Source of the DNA: Eukaryota sp. TZLM1-RC
Lineage: Eukaryota > Metamonada: BaSk clade
Length of the DNA: 64,000 bases
Direction: 5' to 3'
Assembly (NCBI GenBank): GCA_040285825.1
Contig: JAUPSS010000004.1
Coordinates: forward strand, 6,145,658-6,209,657
Below, one piece after another: positions 35,101 to 44,047 of the stretch. The translations under genes and the position numbers were made by a program. Within the stretch, counting starts at the first letter, position 1; every line of letters begins with the position of its first letter. Under the pieces are notes generated by a model. It was not told where the DNA came from and made no database searches. It saw only the letters and a list, made by a program, of their open reading frames with translations.

Positions 35101-36528
35101 GCTACCATGGATTTTATTGTTAATTATTCTATTCTCTTGGATGTCATTAAGCAATTACTTCTTTATGCTGCTGATTTATCTCCAAAAAGTTTAGTTTTTT
35201 CCAAAATATTTTTCAAGGGTTTTTCTCTTTTTATGTTCAATTTACTTTATCTTGTTTCTTTAGCGTGTGTTTTTGACTCATTTAATTACTTTGAGTTATT
35301 GTTACCACGAATCCAAAATTTGATCCAATCTCAGTATTTTGATAAAGAGCTTGCAGCACTATGTTCAGATATCGTACAACTCACTGACTCTGAAATCTGG
35401 TCTGTTGATAACCTTTTTTCTGCTATTAACTCTACAATAACCAAATATTTGGAAACTATAAGAACTCATGTCCCAATTTTTCCTGAATTTTCTGTTTCCC
35501 CAAATTCATCTCACAAGAAGAGACTCCACGATTGCTCTATGTCTCATTTAGAGAAGCTAAAATCTACTGTTTCACAAGTTATCTCTAATTCAGAATTGCT
35601 AACTCTCTTTGTTTCGTCCACTTGGTTCTCAGCTCATCATGAAATTGTAAGTTTTTTGAAAAATTGGCCATCTTTTGGAATAGATTTCCAACCTTATACC
35701 CACTCGTTTTTCTTAAAATCATTACAAAATATTCAACCACAGTTAGAAGGTTGTATTTCAAATCCACTATTGTCTGGGGATGTGAAAAACCAGTTATTGG
35801 TGGCTCTTGATACTGTTTCGCAGTTACTTTCATTTGAGAGTGTTCGTTGTGGTATCAATATGAAGGACTTGTTGGCAGAATTTTCTGTGGTTTCTCAAAT
35901 CTTTGCTGATTTTGATGGCTCTGATCACCAGCGATTGGCAACTGAAGTACGTGAATTTGATCGAAATTTGGTATTTCACGAAGAACATTCAGCTAGTTTA
36001 CGGTGTATACTCGATAATCAAATTGAGCTCATTCAATCATCTCGTGATTCTATTGTTCGAAATTTTGAAAGTGTCAAAGTTTTAGAAGAAGTAATCCCGC
36101 AACATTCAGAAATTTTCCAAAAATTATCAACAACTGTACAAATTATAGTTGGTTTTGATTCAGATACGATTGGTTCATCTGTTCAAAAATTTGCAAATAT
36201 TTTAAATATTGATCCCAATGTTCAATTAATTTCTGACACTTTGGCAGCTTTAATTGATACGTTAACTCATTCTTTCATGGAGGTCACAACTGAAAACAAG
36301 TATTCTGATTCAATTGTTTCACAAGCAGCTAATGATTACTTCTATTTAGATACTGGAGGGAAAAATTTAATAGAAAAGAAATCTTTCGCCATTTCTGAAA
36401 TAAAAAACATTCAATTAAAATTAGACCCGTCAGTCTCAGTTCAAGATGCTGTAGATTCTCTAATTGGTGAATCTGTGGATCCTGAAAAACTCTGCCAAAT
36501 GTTTTTGGGTTGGATGTCTTTTTGCTAA
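29131..36528 (+). CDS. SMG1: SMG1-like PI3K-related protein kinase
   Basis: 2465 residues, one exon, ATG at 29131. Residues 1 to about 1450 form a long helical-repeat region, as in all PIK-related kinases. The kinase domain has a putative ATP-binding Lys in DVSFLIKPSD, the catalytic loop GLGDRHLGN (D1620, N1625) and the metal-binding D1641-FG. The FATC domain closes the protein (last about 33 residues, CQMFLGWMSFC). About 780 residues separate the kinase from FATC. That large insertion is the hallmark of SMG1, which phosphorylates UPF1 in nonsense-mediated decay; TOR, ATM and ATR have short linkers. Shorter than animal SMG1 (about 3,600). Very Ser/Leu-rich and AT-rich but unbroken. A TRRAP-like pseudokinase is excluded by the intact DRH and DFG. 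Confidence 0.85.
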   Translation: MYSQIQAALSCDTSTAVNRLIDITSSLSKLSPDEFSALCNFLFKLDLSTIDGAVYPHLSTLLATALLQQPNPYSHLISICQYLSTLPGAHNIADAFLSHFPSVNQSLALSLIRAITHISNVQEDLLPFVSILGILCLKVDRALFTKSFCQSVLIPLFEFSASCLTSTVPFIVLKKILFLLEQLEVILSDFTFEISVSDDLLSELVTIFSLIFQLFGYDLNRLHNSLSGLEPSKVVDSLKSSEGHTGQNSTRSLLISSLQHLIAITSLFSQFNFNFVTHLIPFSCYLSILAARLDQFDVSLLLLNNFSTICQKGQTLEKRSVELMFATFNHLVLLSASKPFSLSNKIQQDSLFFFDNCNVIAADLIKSLLKFTFRSRNEFIYMFHNYFSIDCYPKIVIISIYSKLFLVLTELNLSKIISGDLIIELISHLTDPADVMSLAKSLFLAMKESKLSISDDHLSKLLDKSRILLSTDAYSSFNSSLYVFMLELSKFCAEINCNLVSFAYLNTELVGFFGNNNSNLSNFTSIRELFGLLLVNLPHNPQIYLSFFFRFFYFNRALFKELMTFICEFPVLEFSSYETIAYSTPIVYLADLYLNLSETQTNSWFGRVISQLIAHQKLFKISSRLNNPLPSSFDSSCSSVVSCSDSIFQRLVCLLTELFGDLDNRNILNQLVTLISTNKSRLKVFIFKHISHSNIEVISQNAYLIASFVGIVGKFVIKFSELELSFIDLSAEFCSFLTLAFEVILSIFAVCSKSIYKCNSPIEKKTKCVMCSNICQLLLNEFLVLATELSYSLLLFDLLPLELSIEFFGKCLNHAIFIKNIEKVPSLDWSQVSYSETKSLIWSELPETNQDLSNLAFVLVLSLINKELTSADLNFSIVSQLRCLHPLLLSDLSSSVDLFLKILNKEELTDQDMANIPEDILDHVVQTCLSLLVVLGRCSEIKTLSSLPSFSDLFTNIWELFSNAMPQYIPIEDLMAVNSAIIPLLTLLDCENLVTEILNKKLTVSRHFDCGKSELSFLIATYHLHKYGLNFCPLSTSSNLNTLLFVIGLKHRSCDPTSSFKYLFFSEIPSIKPPLNPVYQTSLFKLKKYLVSPSTSWTDLTNVSPNLFLDCCLVEFVATLNNNMDLLCQVLFLKLNFLLSKSPKLSKIYDYVNIAKICRQLSLIVDQPTVKNFLLVEALQILQKFFNQSKLIDVAIKRLLEVLFHDLLAIDSVSLIKKMIFTCPLAISVNFHVFFSHLVSKLGSIDDFSADFLFGVANNVFSTSNLVQFGWFVPSIYCSSSTKNVGICDFITKLRHKSPIIDDIITFRLYLNSLVNDSLDMVHRAGSSFKSLFKSCFSDLQLKLKNSSYSKLSDLAVLAFAPFLSRGSKFSAQLSKYSSDSCLFNSFVTDFNHFVDTLKSTIQEISSKSDLSRVQLLQSRLNVLFESIHYNCSKPLKIDLNSIEIKNLSLPLLFINGLFTTAKVISIEPFASAISTQTLPRVISMMTSSGDVSFLIKPSDPSSEITANVFLSLCDSVLTLNNSSNVYSPLLVGLPSNSDLHTSSTGSFMLPGNSIIRTIVPFTSPNHLSKSIKSQVKSLRERWNCLAFLYSTSMITDSLWNSVDSYMASAIASWLIGLGDRHLGNSLITPHGKDNIFVNIDFGQVLNSSKFLPVPEVISARLSPIIIRSFPYWKRHDYIRDISANFYQYLINSRHLFEPVLNIFKSDPPNVSLALINKYKGVSSICEGDLNSFSELLRSLFVSVKTFLDTKDQLDVSESKISSAKISFSSIREQYKESREAVDNLISHVSHLSTLISSDLCSKISDPKYEKLINEIQYGGLSALAKVSPIAKSTNISQKLPPGLFVDPSTLLSQTRKLVSSYQSIIKMFGVKYFELVKFELFENELGSALDCLQKSDIDQAEILIQSSFFKIFHKINRETCPQLYFAFDLFSQNFRVSNTQFSYFGFQEVEIQVRRFLQSIPRINRSDLINLITSLIDLARSKQKHINNDATMDFIVNYSILLDVIKQLLLYAADLSPKSLVFSKIFFKGFSLFMFNLLYLVSLACVFDSFNYFELLLPRIQNLIQSQYFDKELAALCSDIVQLTDSEIWSVDNLFSAINSTITKYLETIRTHVPIFPEFSVSPNSSHKKRLHDCSMSHLEKLKSTVSQVISNSELLTLFVSSTWFSAHHEIVSFLKNWPSFGIDFQPYTHSFFLKSLQNIQPQLEGCISNPLLSGDVKNQLLVALDTVSQLLSFESVRCGINMKDLLAEFSVVSQIFADFDGSDHQRLATEVREFDRNLVFHEEHSASLRCILDNQIELIQSSRDSIVRNFESVKVLEEVIPQHSEIFQKLSTTVQIIVGFDSDTIGSSVQKFANILNIDPNVQLISDTLAALIDTLTHSFMEVTTENKYSDSIVSQAANDYFYLDTGGKNLIEKKSFAISEIKNIQLKLDPSVSVQDAVDSLIGESVDPEKLCQMFLGWMSFC

Positions 36529-36805
36529 TGTCTTTTCGGTTTTTATCAACTCTATTTGGTTAATCTATTGAACACTGCATTCATTGTTGACAGAGTGTTG
36601 CAAAGTGGTTCAGTATTGCGATGACTTTTCGTGGCTTTTAGGTGTATTGATTTTTGTGATTAGTAGTTTTGTCGTTCCGTTGATTTTAGTAAAATCTTTT
36701 CTAGAATTCATTTTGTTTTTACCAGGCATTAATTAATCAAATCAAACTTGAAAATAATCCAAAATTATCACTCTTTTAATACAATATTTATAATCATCCA
36801 ATAAA

Positions 36806-38383
36806 CTAAATACTTTGAACTCTGAAAATTTGAGCAGAATATTGATCAACAACTGCGGTGAATTGGCCACTACGAACATCATCTCCAGACCAAAGATACT
36901 TACCACCAGACAACTGTTCGGTAAATTCTATAGTTTCTCCATCAACATGCCCTATGTGAACCTTTGCTCCTGCTTTAACTTCACTGTAATTGACAACAAC
37001 CAAGACCAACTCGGTGCCTCTTTGCCATTTCCAGGCCATTAACCTCCATGAATCAGAAGTTCCGTGACACTCTAGTGGTGTGAATTCTCCAATTTTAAAA
37101 ATAGAGAGATCCAACTCAAGGAAATTCTTATAAAAAAGATAAACATCATTGTTGATGGGTTCTGAAGCAGAACGACGGAGGTGGACAGCCAATCTATTAC
37201 GCTTACCTTCATGTTGTCCATGGTGGTGGAACTTCAACCCAGGAAGAGTAAATGACACCAAAGCGGCTCCAAGGGAACGCTCGCATGAACCAAAAGCGAC
37301 ACAAGCTCGTTCTTCGTCATGGTTCTCTACAAAATGAGCATAGTTTACCATTGAAGAACCCCGAGCGAAAATGAGTTTGCGAAGGTTATCCAAGTGTCCA
37401 CTTTTAAGGTGTTCATACAAGCCATCCTTGTCGTAAACAGAGTCAAAACCAAGAGAGAGTAGGCGTTCTTCTAGATGCCAGTATTGCTCAGCTGGAGTAA
37501 GGAAATACGTGAAAAGGACATACCGAGGAAAAGACAGTCAGGATAATGGCGTTTAACTTCCTTTATGGCAATTTCCCAAAACTCTTTTGTTGGTCGATCA
37601 AAGCCGAGAGCATTGAGATGGTTTCCCCATGTTTGTTCAATAATGTCATTGAGAAGAAGCATAGCCATATCAACACGGAGACCATCGGCATAAGAGGCAG
37701 CTACTAAAAGGTTTTGGATCTGTAACTTAATTGTTTCTGGATTCCAATAGTTGAGTTGAGCAGTGTCTGTCCAGGCACATAAGGTAAGAGAGAAAAAGAC
37801 ACAAACCTGAATAGGGGTCCTTGCCGTATGCAATTCCAGATTCCAAGTACTCAGATCTAGGACATTCCCATCCACGAGGGCAGGTAACAAAGTATTGAGG
37901 ATTACGGGCAAAGATGGAATCGGCTGCTAGATGGTTAGGAACAAAGTCCAAAATTAAACGAAGGCCGTAATGAGAGATACGGGATCTAAATCTCTTCAGA
38001 GCACCCTCCCCACCAAGGGCAGTATTAGCGGTGTAGTTGACGACTGCGTACGGACTTCCAATAACATCATCAAGTGTAAAGTCAGGGAGAAGTCTCTTAA
38101 AGCTTTCAATTAAATGAGGTTGTGTACGATCATGGTGTAAACCATACTCACCGAGTTGCCAAACACCCATGAGATATATAGCATCAATGTTCATATCTGC
38201 AATATGTTGAATTTCCTCATTAGGTACATGATCTAATGAAGTCATTGGTCGTGAATACTTTTTGCTAAGCTCATATAACCAAGGACGTGCAGATATTTCA
38301 TAAATAGCTTGATTACGAAGAGAAACCGTGGCAAACGACAGTGTGAATACCGTAAAAAAGAGCAACAGAAGAGGAAGTTTCAT
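36806..38383 (-). CDS. Secreted GH13 alpha-amylase
   Basis: Minus-strand exons 38383-37807, 37766-37524 and 37491-36806 give 501 residues; introns are 40 nt (GTTTGT...CAG) and 32 nt (GTATGT...CTCCAG). I start at the ATG followed by a signal peptide (MKLPLLLLFFTVFTLSFA) rather than the in-frame upstream codon at 38425. The four GH13 boxes are present: DFVPNH (region I), GLRVDMA (II, nucleophile Asp), FLAEQYW (III, acid/base Glu, formed across the second intron) and ENHDEER (IV, transition-state Asp). It hydrolyses alpha-1,4-glucans; secretion suits digestion of external or phagocytosed starch or glycogen. The first intron's acceptor is less certain, since WTDTAQ just inside it looks coding. 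All catalytic residues are kept. Confidence 0.88.
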
Positions 38384-38607
38384 CCGGTGAGAAGTTGAAC
38401 AGCAAAGAATTTCTATTGTAGTCAAACTTCATCACATCACTTCTCACCAAGGTTCGGAATTTCCCACATGGTGGTGTATTTTTTAGCTTATAAAATGATG
38501 TTACTTTCTGACATGTCAAATCATTATGAATAAAACATGTTTATTTCCACTTACAAATACTAAACTCATAACTCAACTATCAAAAGAAAAACGCATTTGA
38601 GATCATA

Positions 38608-39000
38608 TCATTCCTCCTCAATGTCCTCCGAAACATAAAGATTGCTGAAATAACAAGGATCGGTAGGACTTACTCATCCAGTGAATAATCTGCTGCTTGG
38701 TTCTGCTCGTTGACTGCCTCTGCAACTTCCTCCATCTCTTCAATCATTTTTACTATTTCAGCATTCATCCATATGAATAAAAATCTCGTGTGGCATGTAG
38801 GCGTCCTCTCGAATATTCCACTTCATCATAAGCATTATTAGGGGAAATGTATTCAAATACAGGATGTTTGCTGCCAGGCCATGGTATTTGGAACAAAGAA
38901 AGGAGAAAGGAATAATGAAAGGAAATTGACCACCAAGAAAACCACTATAGTAACACCAACCACCACGTTGTGGTGTCCGAACACTGCTTCTCACATGTTG
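38608..39000 (-). pseudogene. 3' fragment of a membrane-protein gene
   Basis: Minus-strand pieces: a hydrophobic segment (VGVTIVVFLVVNFLSLFL, about 38920-38970), then a tail (VFEYISPNNAYDEVEYSRGR). After a frame change comes an acidic end, MIEEMEEVAEAVNEQNQAAD. A 29-nt GTAAGT...TTTCAG interval (38673-38645) looks like an intron; removing it gives DDNLYVSEDIEEE and a stop at 38608. The layout (one membrane helix, short acidic tail) suits a surface protein, but nothing upstream continues it. Probably a truncated relic; family unknown. Confidence 0.4.
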
Positions 39001-39274
39001 CCTAGCAATTCAACATTGTTTTTCAATAGCATTAAAGTCGATACCGTAAATGATCCACCCCAATTGTACTAGCATCTCCCTAGAGCTGTTTCAGATGCAT
39101 CTACAGATGAATAAGTCATAGCAGTTTCTGACATCAATGTAGATGAGCTGTCAAAGTAATGTCGTTAAGTATTGTAGTATTGTTCGTGAAAGTAAAATGG
39201 CATACAGCACTGAAATGACAAGTTCACGCTTAATTGCTTCAAAAAAGAATGTATAACTCTTGTATATGAGGAAT
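39001..39274. other. No gene recognised
   Basis: Short interval between a gene fragment and a retroelement copy. Confidence 0.5.
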
Positions 39275-40185
39275 TCAATCTAATAATATATGCAGCTCGG
39301 CTGTTTTAAATCAAGATCTTCACTCATTGTTATTGGAGAAGGGTGTTTGTGAAAACAAGTCGTCAGATTCTTCACTTTTTGTAACTATTGTACCACGAAG
39401 ATTTGGGTTGTGTGCCACTAAAGAAGCATTTGTAACAAAAATGAGATTATATTTGAACATCCCCATTAATCAATTATTATTAAAAAAATGTATTTGTTCG
39501 AATTCACCTCAACTCACTTTGAGCCATGCTCTGAATTGCTCTAAATCGATAACTTATCGTTCTTCATTACATGATGCTGTTAGAGACACTGTTTTCAATA
39601 TGGCACAAACTGCAAGGATATCGTGAATCAAAGAGCCCCTGCTGAAGGAAACACTTTTTCTGAATAATTTTGGTTCTGATGATAGAGGTGATGTATACTG
39701 TGATTGGATTGATAATTCTGAAGCTATTGTTGACTTTGTCTCATGTAATGTTGCAAATGATACTTTGGTTCACAGAAGAAAACTTAATCCTGTAGCTGCT
39801 CTGGATTTTAAAGCAAAAGAGAAACATGGAAAATATGATAAAGATATTGAAGAGGCTAATGTCGATAGAGATACACAGCTGGTTTTTATTGCTTTCCCAT
39901 TTTCGATAAATGGAAGATTATCAGTTGAAGCAGAAACGTTTTTGAATGACTTCCAAAAAATGGTGCAAGAAAAAACAATGAGAAGATTTGATATATTTTT
40001 ATGGCGTTCACGGATTCAATTTGCCATTATTAATAGATTACCAAGGTTTTTCAATCGAATAAGAGAAGCTTTAGCTAGACAGCAAGCAGATCAAGATTTT
40101 GTAGAGGAAATCTTGGTTCAATGATAGTCGTCCCATTAGTATTGAGTTAATTTAATTAAGTGTGCAAATTCAATAAATAAAACAA
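39275..40185 (+). mobile_element. Family A retroelement, 5'-truncated copy
   Basis: Starts abruptly at LNQDLHSLLLEKGVCENKSS and contains the CICSNSP...LSHALNC zinc-finger region, the endonuclease domain (RGDVYCDWIDNSEAIVDFVS, AKEKHGKYDKDIEEANVD, FPFSINGRLSVEAETFL) and the tail to about 40185. One TGA (near 39624) interrupts an otherwise long frame. It is followed within a few bases by another 5'-truncated copy. Confidence 0.9.
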
Positions 40186-40189
40186 AGTA

Positions 40190-42222
40190 TATCTAATATC
40201 ATCATCTGGTTTCAAACAAGGTGATCCATTAGGTCCTTTCTTTTTCTGCCATGCTATCCATCCTTTAATGTGTGAATTGAAACAAGAATTTCCAGATGTT
40301 CCTATAACTGCTCATATGGATGATCTATCAATAATTGGTCCAATTGATTCATTAAGAACAATTGCTGAAATTGTTCAACAGTACTATTATCAAATTGTTC
40401 TTTCTTTAAATATTTCCAAATGTTTATTGATTGGTAGAGAGCCTGCTGATCTCATTATTGATGATCAAAGTGTTCCTTTTATCAATTATTTTGAATCAGG
40501 ATTTCGTTTTTTAAGATGTTTTAGGCAATTTTGATGAAATTCGAAATCAACTTTCCTCACTTTTGGATAATTTTGCAGAGGAATTGATTGCTTTTTCAAA
40601 TTTAAATATTGAAAAACATCTGTTTTCTTCCTCAGAATTTGTTATTCGGGGAAATTTACTCATATTCTACGAACAACATCACCGTCTATATTTCTCGAAT
40701 TTTGCAAAATTTTGAATGAATTAAGAACAAAATTTTTGGCTAATTTGCTTGACATTGATCCTTCTTATTTACGCAGTCATGTTTTTTGTAGCACAGAATT
40801 GGGAGGCATGGATTTTCACAAATTTAAATATTTGTGTAAAGCTGCATTTATCGGTGGAGGCAAAAATGTCGTTTTTGAATTTTTGAAATGTTTTCCTGAT
40901 AACCTACTAGACCTTTGGCTCAAAAGTTTAATGAGTTACGTGCAAAAGTTCTGTCTCAATTACTGGGATGTAAAATGTTTCAAATTCCAGATCATGCTTA
41001 CCTTAGTCCACAATATGGTGGTTTAGGGTGGACGAAGGCTTCTATTCTTACCTCGTGTGCTTTTGTTGGTGGATGCAGAAATGCAATCTTTGAGTTCTCC
41101 GAAAGATTTGCAGATTGGGAAGATTTATTGATGACAACGCAAAGTTCCACTGTTTTTGCATTAAATGAAGAAATTTCAAGAATTGATGTAGAAAAATGGG
41201 GTCGATGTTTTCCCCAATCATTCAATGGCAATATTCCAGAAAAAAATGTTTTAAATTTGAAGTACACTCTTCGAACATTACAGAAAAAGATTGACTGGAA
41301 TGTATGAAAAAGATCTTTATAATAATATTTGCAGCTCGGCTGTTTTAAATCAAGATCTTCACTCATTGTTATTGGAAAAGGGTGTTTGTGAAAACAAGGT
41401 GTCAGATTCTTCACTTTTTGTAACCATTGTACCACGAAGATTTGGATTGTGTGCTACTAATGAAGCATTTGTAACAAAAATGAGATTATATTTGAACATC
41501 CCCATTAACCAATTATTATCAAAAGAAAAATGTATTTGTTCGAATTCACCTCAACTCACTTTGCGCCATGCTCTAAATTGCTCTAAATTGATAACTTATC
41601 GTTCTTCATTACATGATGCTGTTAGAGACACTGTTTTCAATATGGCACAAACTGCAAGGATATCGTGTATCAAAGAGCCCCTGCTGAAAGAAACACTTTC
41701 TCTGAATAATTTTGGTTCTGATGATAGAGGTGATGTATACTGTGATTGGATTGATAATTCTGAAGCTATTGTTGACTTTGTCTCATGTAATGTTGCAAAC
41801 GATACTTTGGTTCACAGAAGAAAACTTAATCCTGTAACTGCTCTGGATTTTAAAGCAAAAGAAAAACATAGAAAATATGATAAAGAAATTGAAGATGCAA
41901 ATATAGATAGAAATACACAGCTGGTTTTTATTGCTTTTCCATTTTCGATAAATGGAAGATTATCAGTTGAAGCAGAAACTTTTTTGGATGACTTCCAAAA
42001 AATGGTGAAAGAAAAAACAATGAAAAGATTTGATATTTTTTTATGGCGTTCACGGATTCAATTTGCCATTGTTAATAGATTACCGCGGTTTTTCAATCGA
42101 ATTAGAGAAGCTTTAGCTAGACAGCAAGCAAATCAAGATTTTGTAGAGGAAATCTTGGTTTAATGATAGTCGTCCCATTAGTTATGATTTAATTTAATCA
42201 AGTGTGCAAATTCAATAAATTA
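40190..42222 (+). mobile_element. Family A retroelement, longest copy (reverse transcriptase palm to 3' tail)
   Basis: Begins inside the palm with SGFKQGDPLGPFFFCHAIHP and reaches the catalytic box AHMDDLSIIG (about 40313-40342), then LNISKCLLIG. The thumb follows, with frame breaks at about 40534, 41026 and 41307. From 41291 a clean 290-codon frame holds the zinc-finger region (CICSNSP...LRHALNC) and the restriction-like endonuclease RGDVYCDW...VDFVSCN...AKEKHRKY. The tail ends near 42222. The domain order (reverse transcriptase, Cys/His finger, restriction-like endonuclease) is that of R2/CRE/NeSL-type non-LTR retrotransposons. 5'-truncated; not functional as it stands. Confidence 0.92.
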
Positions 42223-42244
42223 ACTTATTGGTGATAACCTACAT

Positions 42245-43295
42245 TTTATAGAATATTGTGTTAGTGACTGTTTAGTGTCTTTGCAGAATGAAATTGAATG
42301 CCTCACTTCTCACATATGGTCCACATGCTTTCCTGCTGATATTCAAGAAATTCCACCCAGAGGTTTGATTTCCTTGAAATTTGCATATGCTAAATTGCAG
42401 AAAAAGATATTAAAAGTTTTTGAAAACTTGGATTTCACTGTTCGTTTTAGCTTGGCTAAAGCAAAGGTTCCCGTTTTTGCAAACTTTTTTGATTGATCTT
42501 AAGGAAAGTAGCTCAAGTTGTCTCATTTCCCAGATTCCAAATGTATATGGTTTATTATTAAATGGTCATTAATGGACAACTGCCTTCAGGATGAGGTGTT
42601 TTCTGTGGCCATGTAGTGTGCCAAATGATTTGATTTGTCGTTGTGGTCAGCTCATTAATCTGAATCATTTATTTAATTGCAAATTTAATATTACATATCG
42701 CTCAGTAGTTCACGATGCTGTTGGAGACCAACTATACGCTGAGTGTAAAAGTCATCACATTGAAGCTTTTGTTGAACCACTTGTGCGAAGGTTGTCATCT
42801 GAAAATGAAGATGAAAATACTTTTGGGAAACGCCGTGCTGATTTAATTACCTCTGGGTCTGATGGTGTTATTAAAGTTGTTGATGTTGTCACTGTTGATG
42901 TTTGTAAAGACTCAGCAATTCATTTTGCTAAAAGAGATGAAACTCCACTTTGATTTGCTAAAAAGAGCAAAATCAAAAAGTACAATGAACCCTTATCTCA
43001 GCTAGGACGTGTTGAGCATGTCAAGTATCAGTTGTTTCCATTTGCTGTTTCTCTTTTTGGTAAAATTGGAATATCTGGCATTTAATTTCTCGAAGGTTTC
43101 AGCAGTTTAATAAAAGAAAGAGCAGGAAAAGAATTGAACTTCAATTTCTGGAACAATAGAATTGTTTTTAGTATTCTGAAAGCAATTCCAGAAATGTTGA
43201 CCAAAGCACTGTTACAATTAGGAATATAATATGAAAATCGCGCGCTTAAAAGATTTGATGATGTTGATGCGTGTATTGAGGATATTGAGTTCTAG
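42245..43295 (+). mobile_element. Family B retroelement, 3' part
   Basis: Frames 42275-42496 (thumb/linker; KAKVPVFANFF) and 42591-42953 (LICRCGQLINLNHLFNCKFN finger; FGKRRADLI and VVDVVTVDVC endonuclease), then a broken C-terminus (LFPFAVSLFGKIG, NFWNNRIVFSILKA). Several stops. It directly follows the family A copy ending at 42222, so three truncated retroelements lie head to tail from 39275 to 43295. Confidence 0.88.
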
Positions 43296-43299
43296 TTTT

Positions 43300-44047
43300 T
43301 TGTTTAATGTTTTGTTAGCGTACCAAAATTGTAAACATTTTTGGTTTTCCATTCTGGCCAAGAACTATCGGCGCCAGAACATGTCGTGCGGTTACACAAC
43401 GACTATGTAAACAAATAACCAAAAGCAATAGTGAAAACCACTAAGTAAAGTAGGGAGTTGGATAACAGAAGTTTTGAACTATTTGATAAGAGAATGAGAA
43501 ACCATACATTATGTCAGCCTGTAATGTGCATAAAAATAATGCTTCTTGTAGTTGCCTTTGTAGTGCAATTTAACATCAGTTGTATTCGTGATTTTGTCAA
43601 TGAATTCATAATTCATTGTATTGAAAAAGGAAACAGAAAAATTGCATGTTCAGTTTCTATCATCATTAAGTTGATTTTAGCAGAAAAAGTTTGTGTATTT
43701 TTGAATTTACAAATGCAAAAGAAAATCTTTTAAAATTTTTGAAAATTCTTCCATTTTGGTTCAAACTTGTTCCAATTTGACACAAAACGCTCTACAAAGA
43801 ACCCTTCCAGTAATCGTAGAATTACTTCTGGTTTTGACTGATGTGTGTAAAATGTATTTTAAGTCATCAAAGGCATAGGTAAAATTTTGAATACTATGGG
43901 GTGAAAAGTGTATTTAAATAAAAAGTTATATATTTTACACAAACATAACACTAACTGAAAAGTATTGAAAAACACCTGTAAATTAAACAAAAAATACAAT
44001 CAGCAAAGCAAAATGAAATCTAATAACATTACTTCAAATAATTAGAA
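43300..44047. other. Intergenic, nothing recognised
   Basis: About 750 bp with one unassigned short frame (43458-43733) that lacks any domain. Confidence 0.5.

Noticed and set aside
29493-36085. Short open frames on both strands inside the SMG1-like gene
   Set aside because: They are shadows of the long frame, with no motifs of their own.
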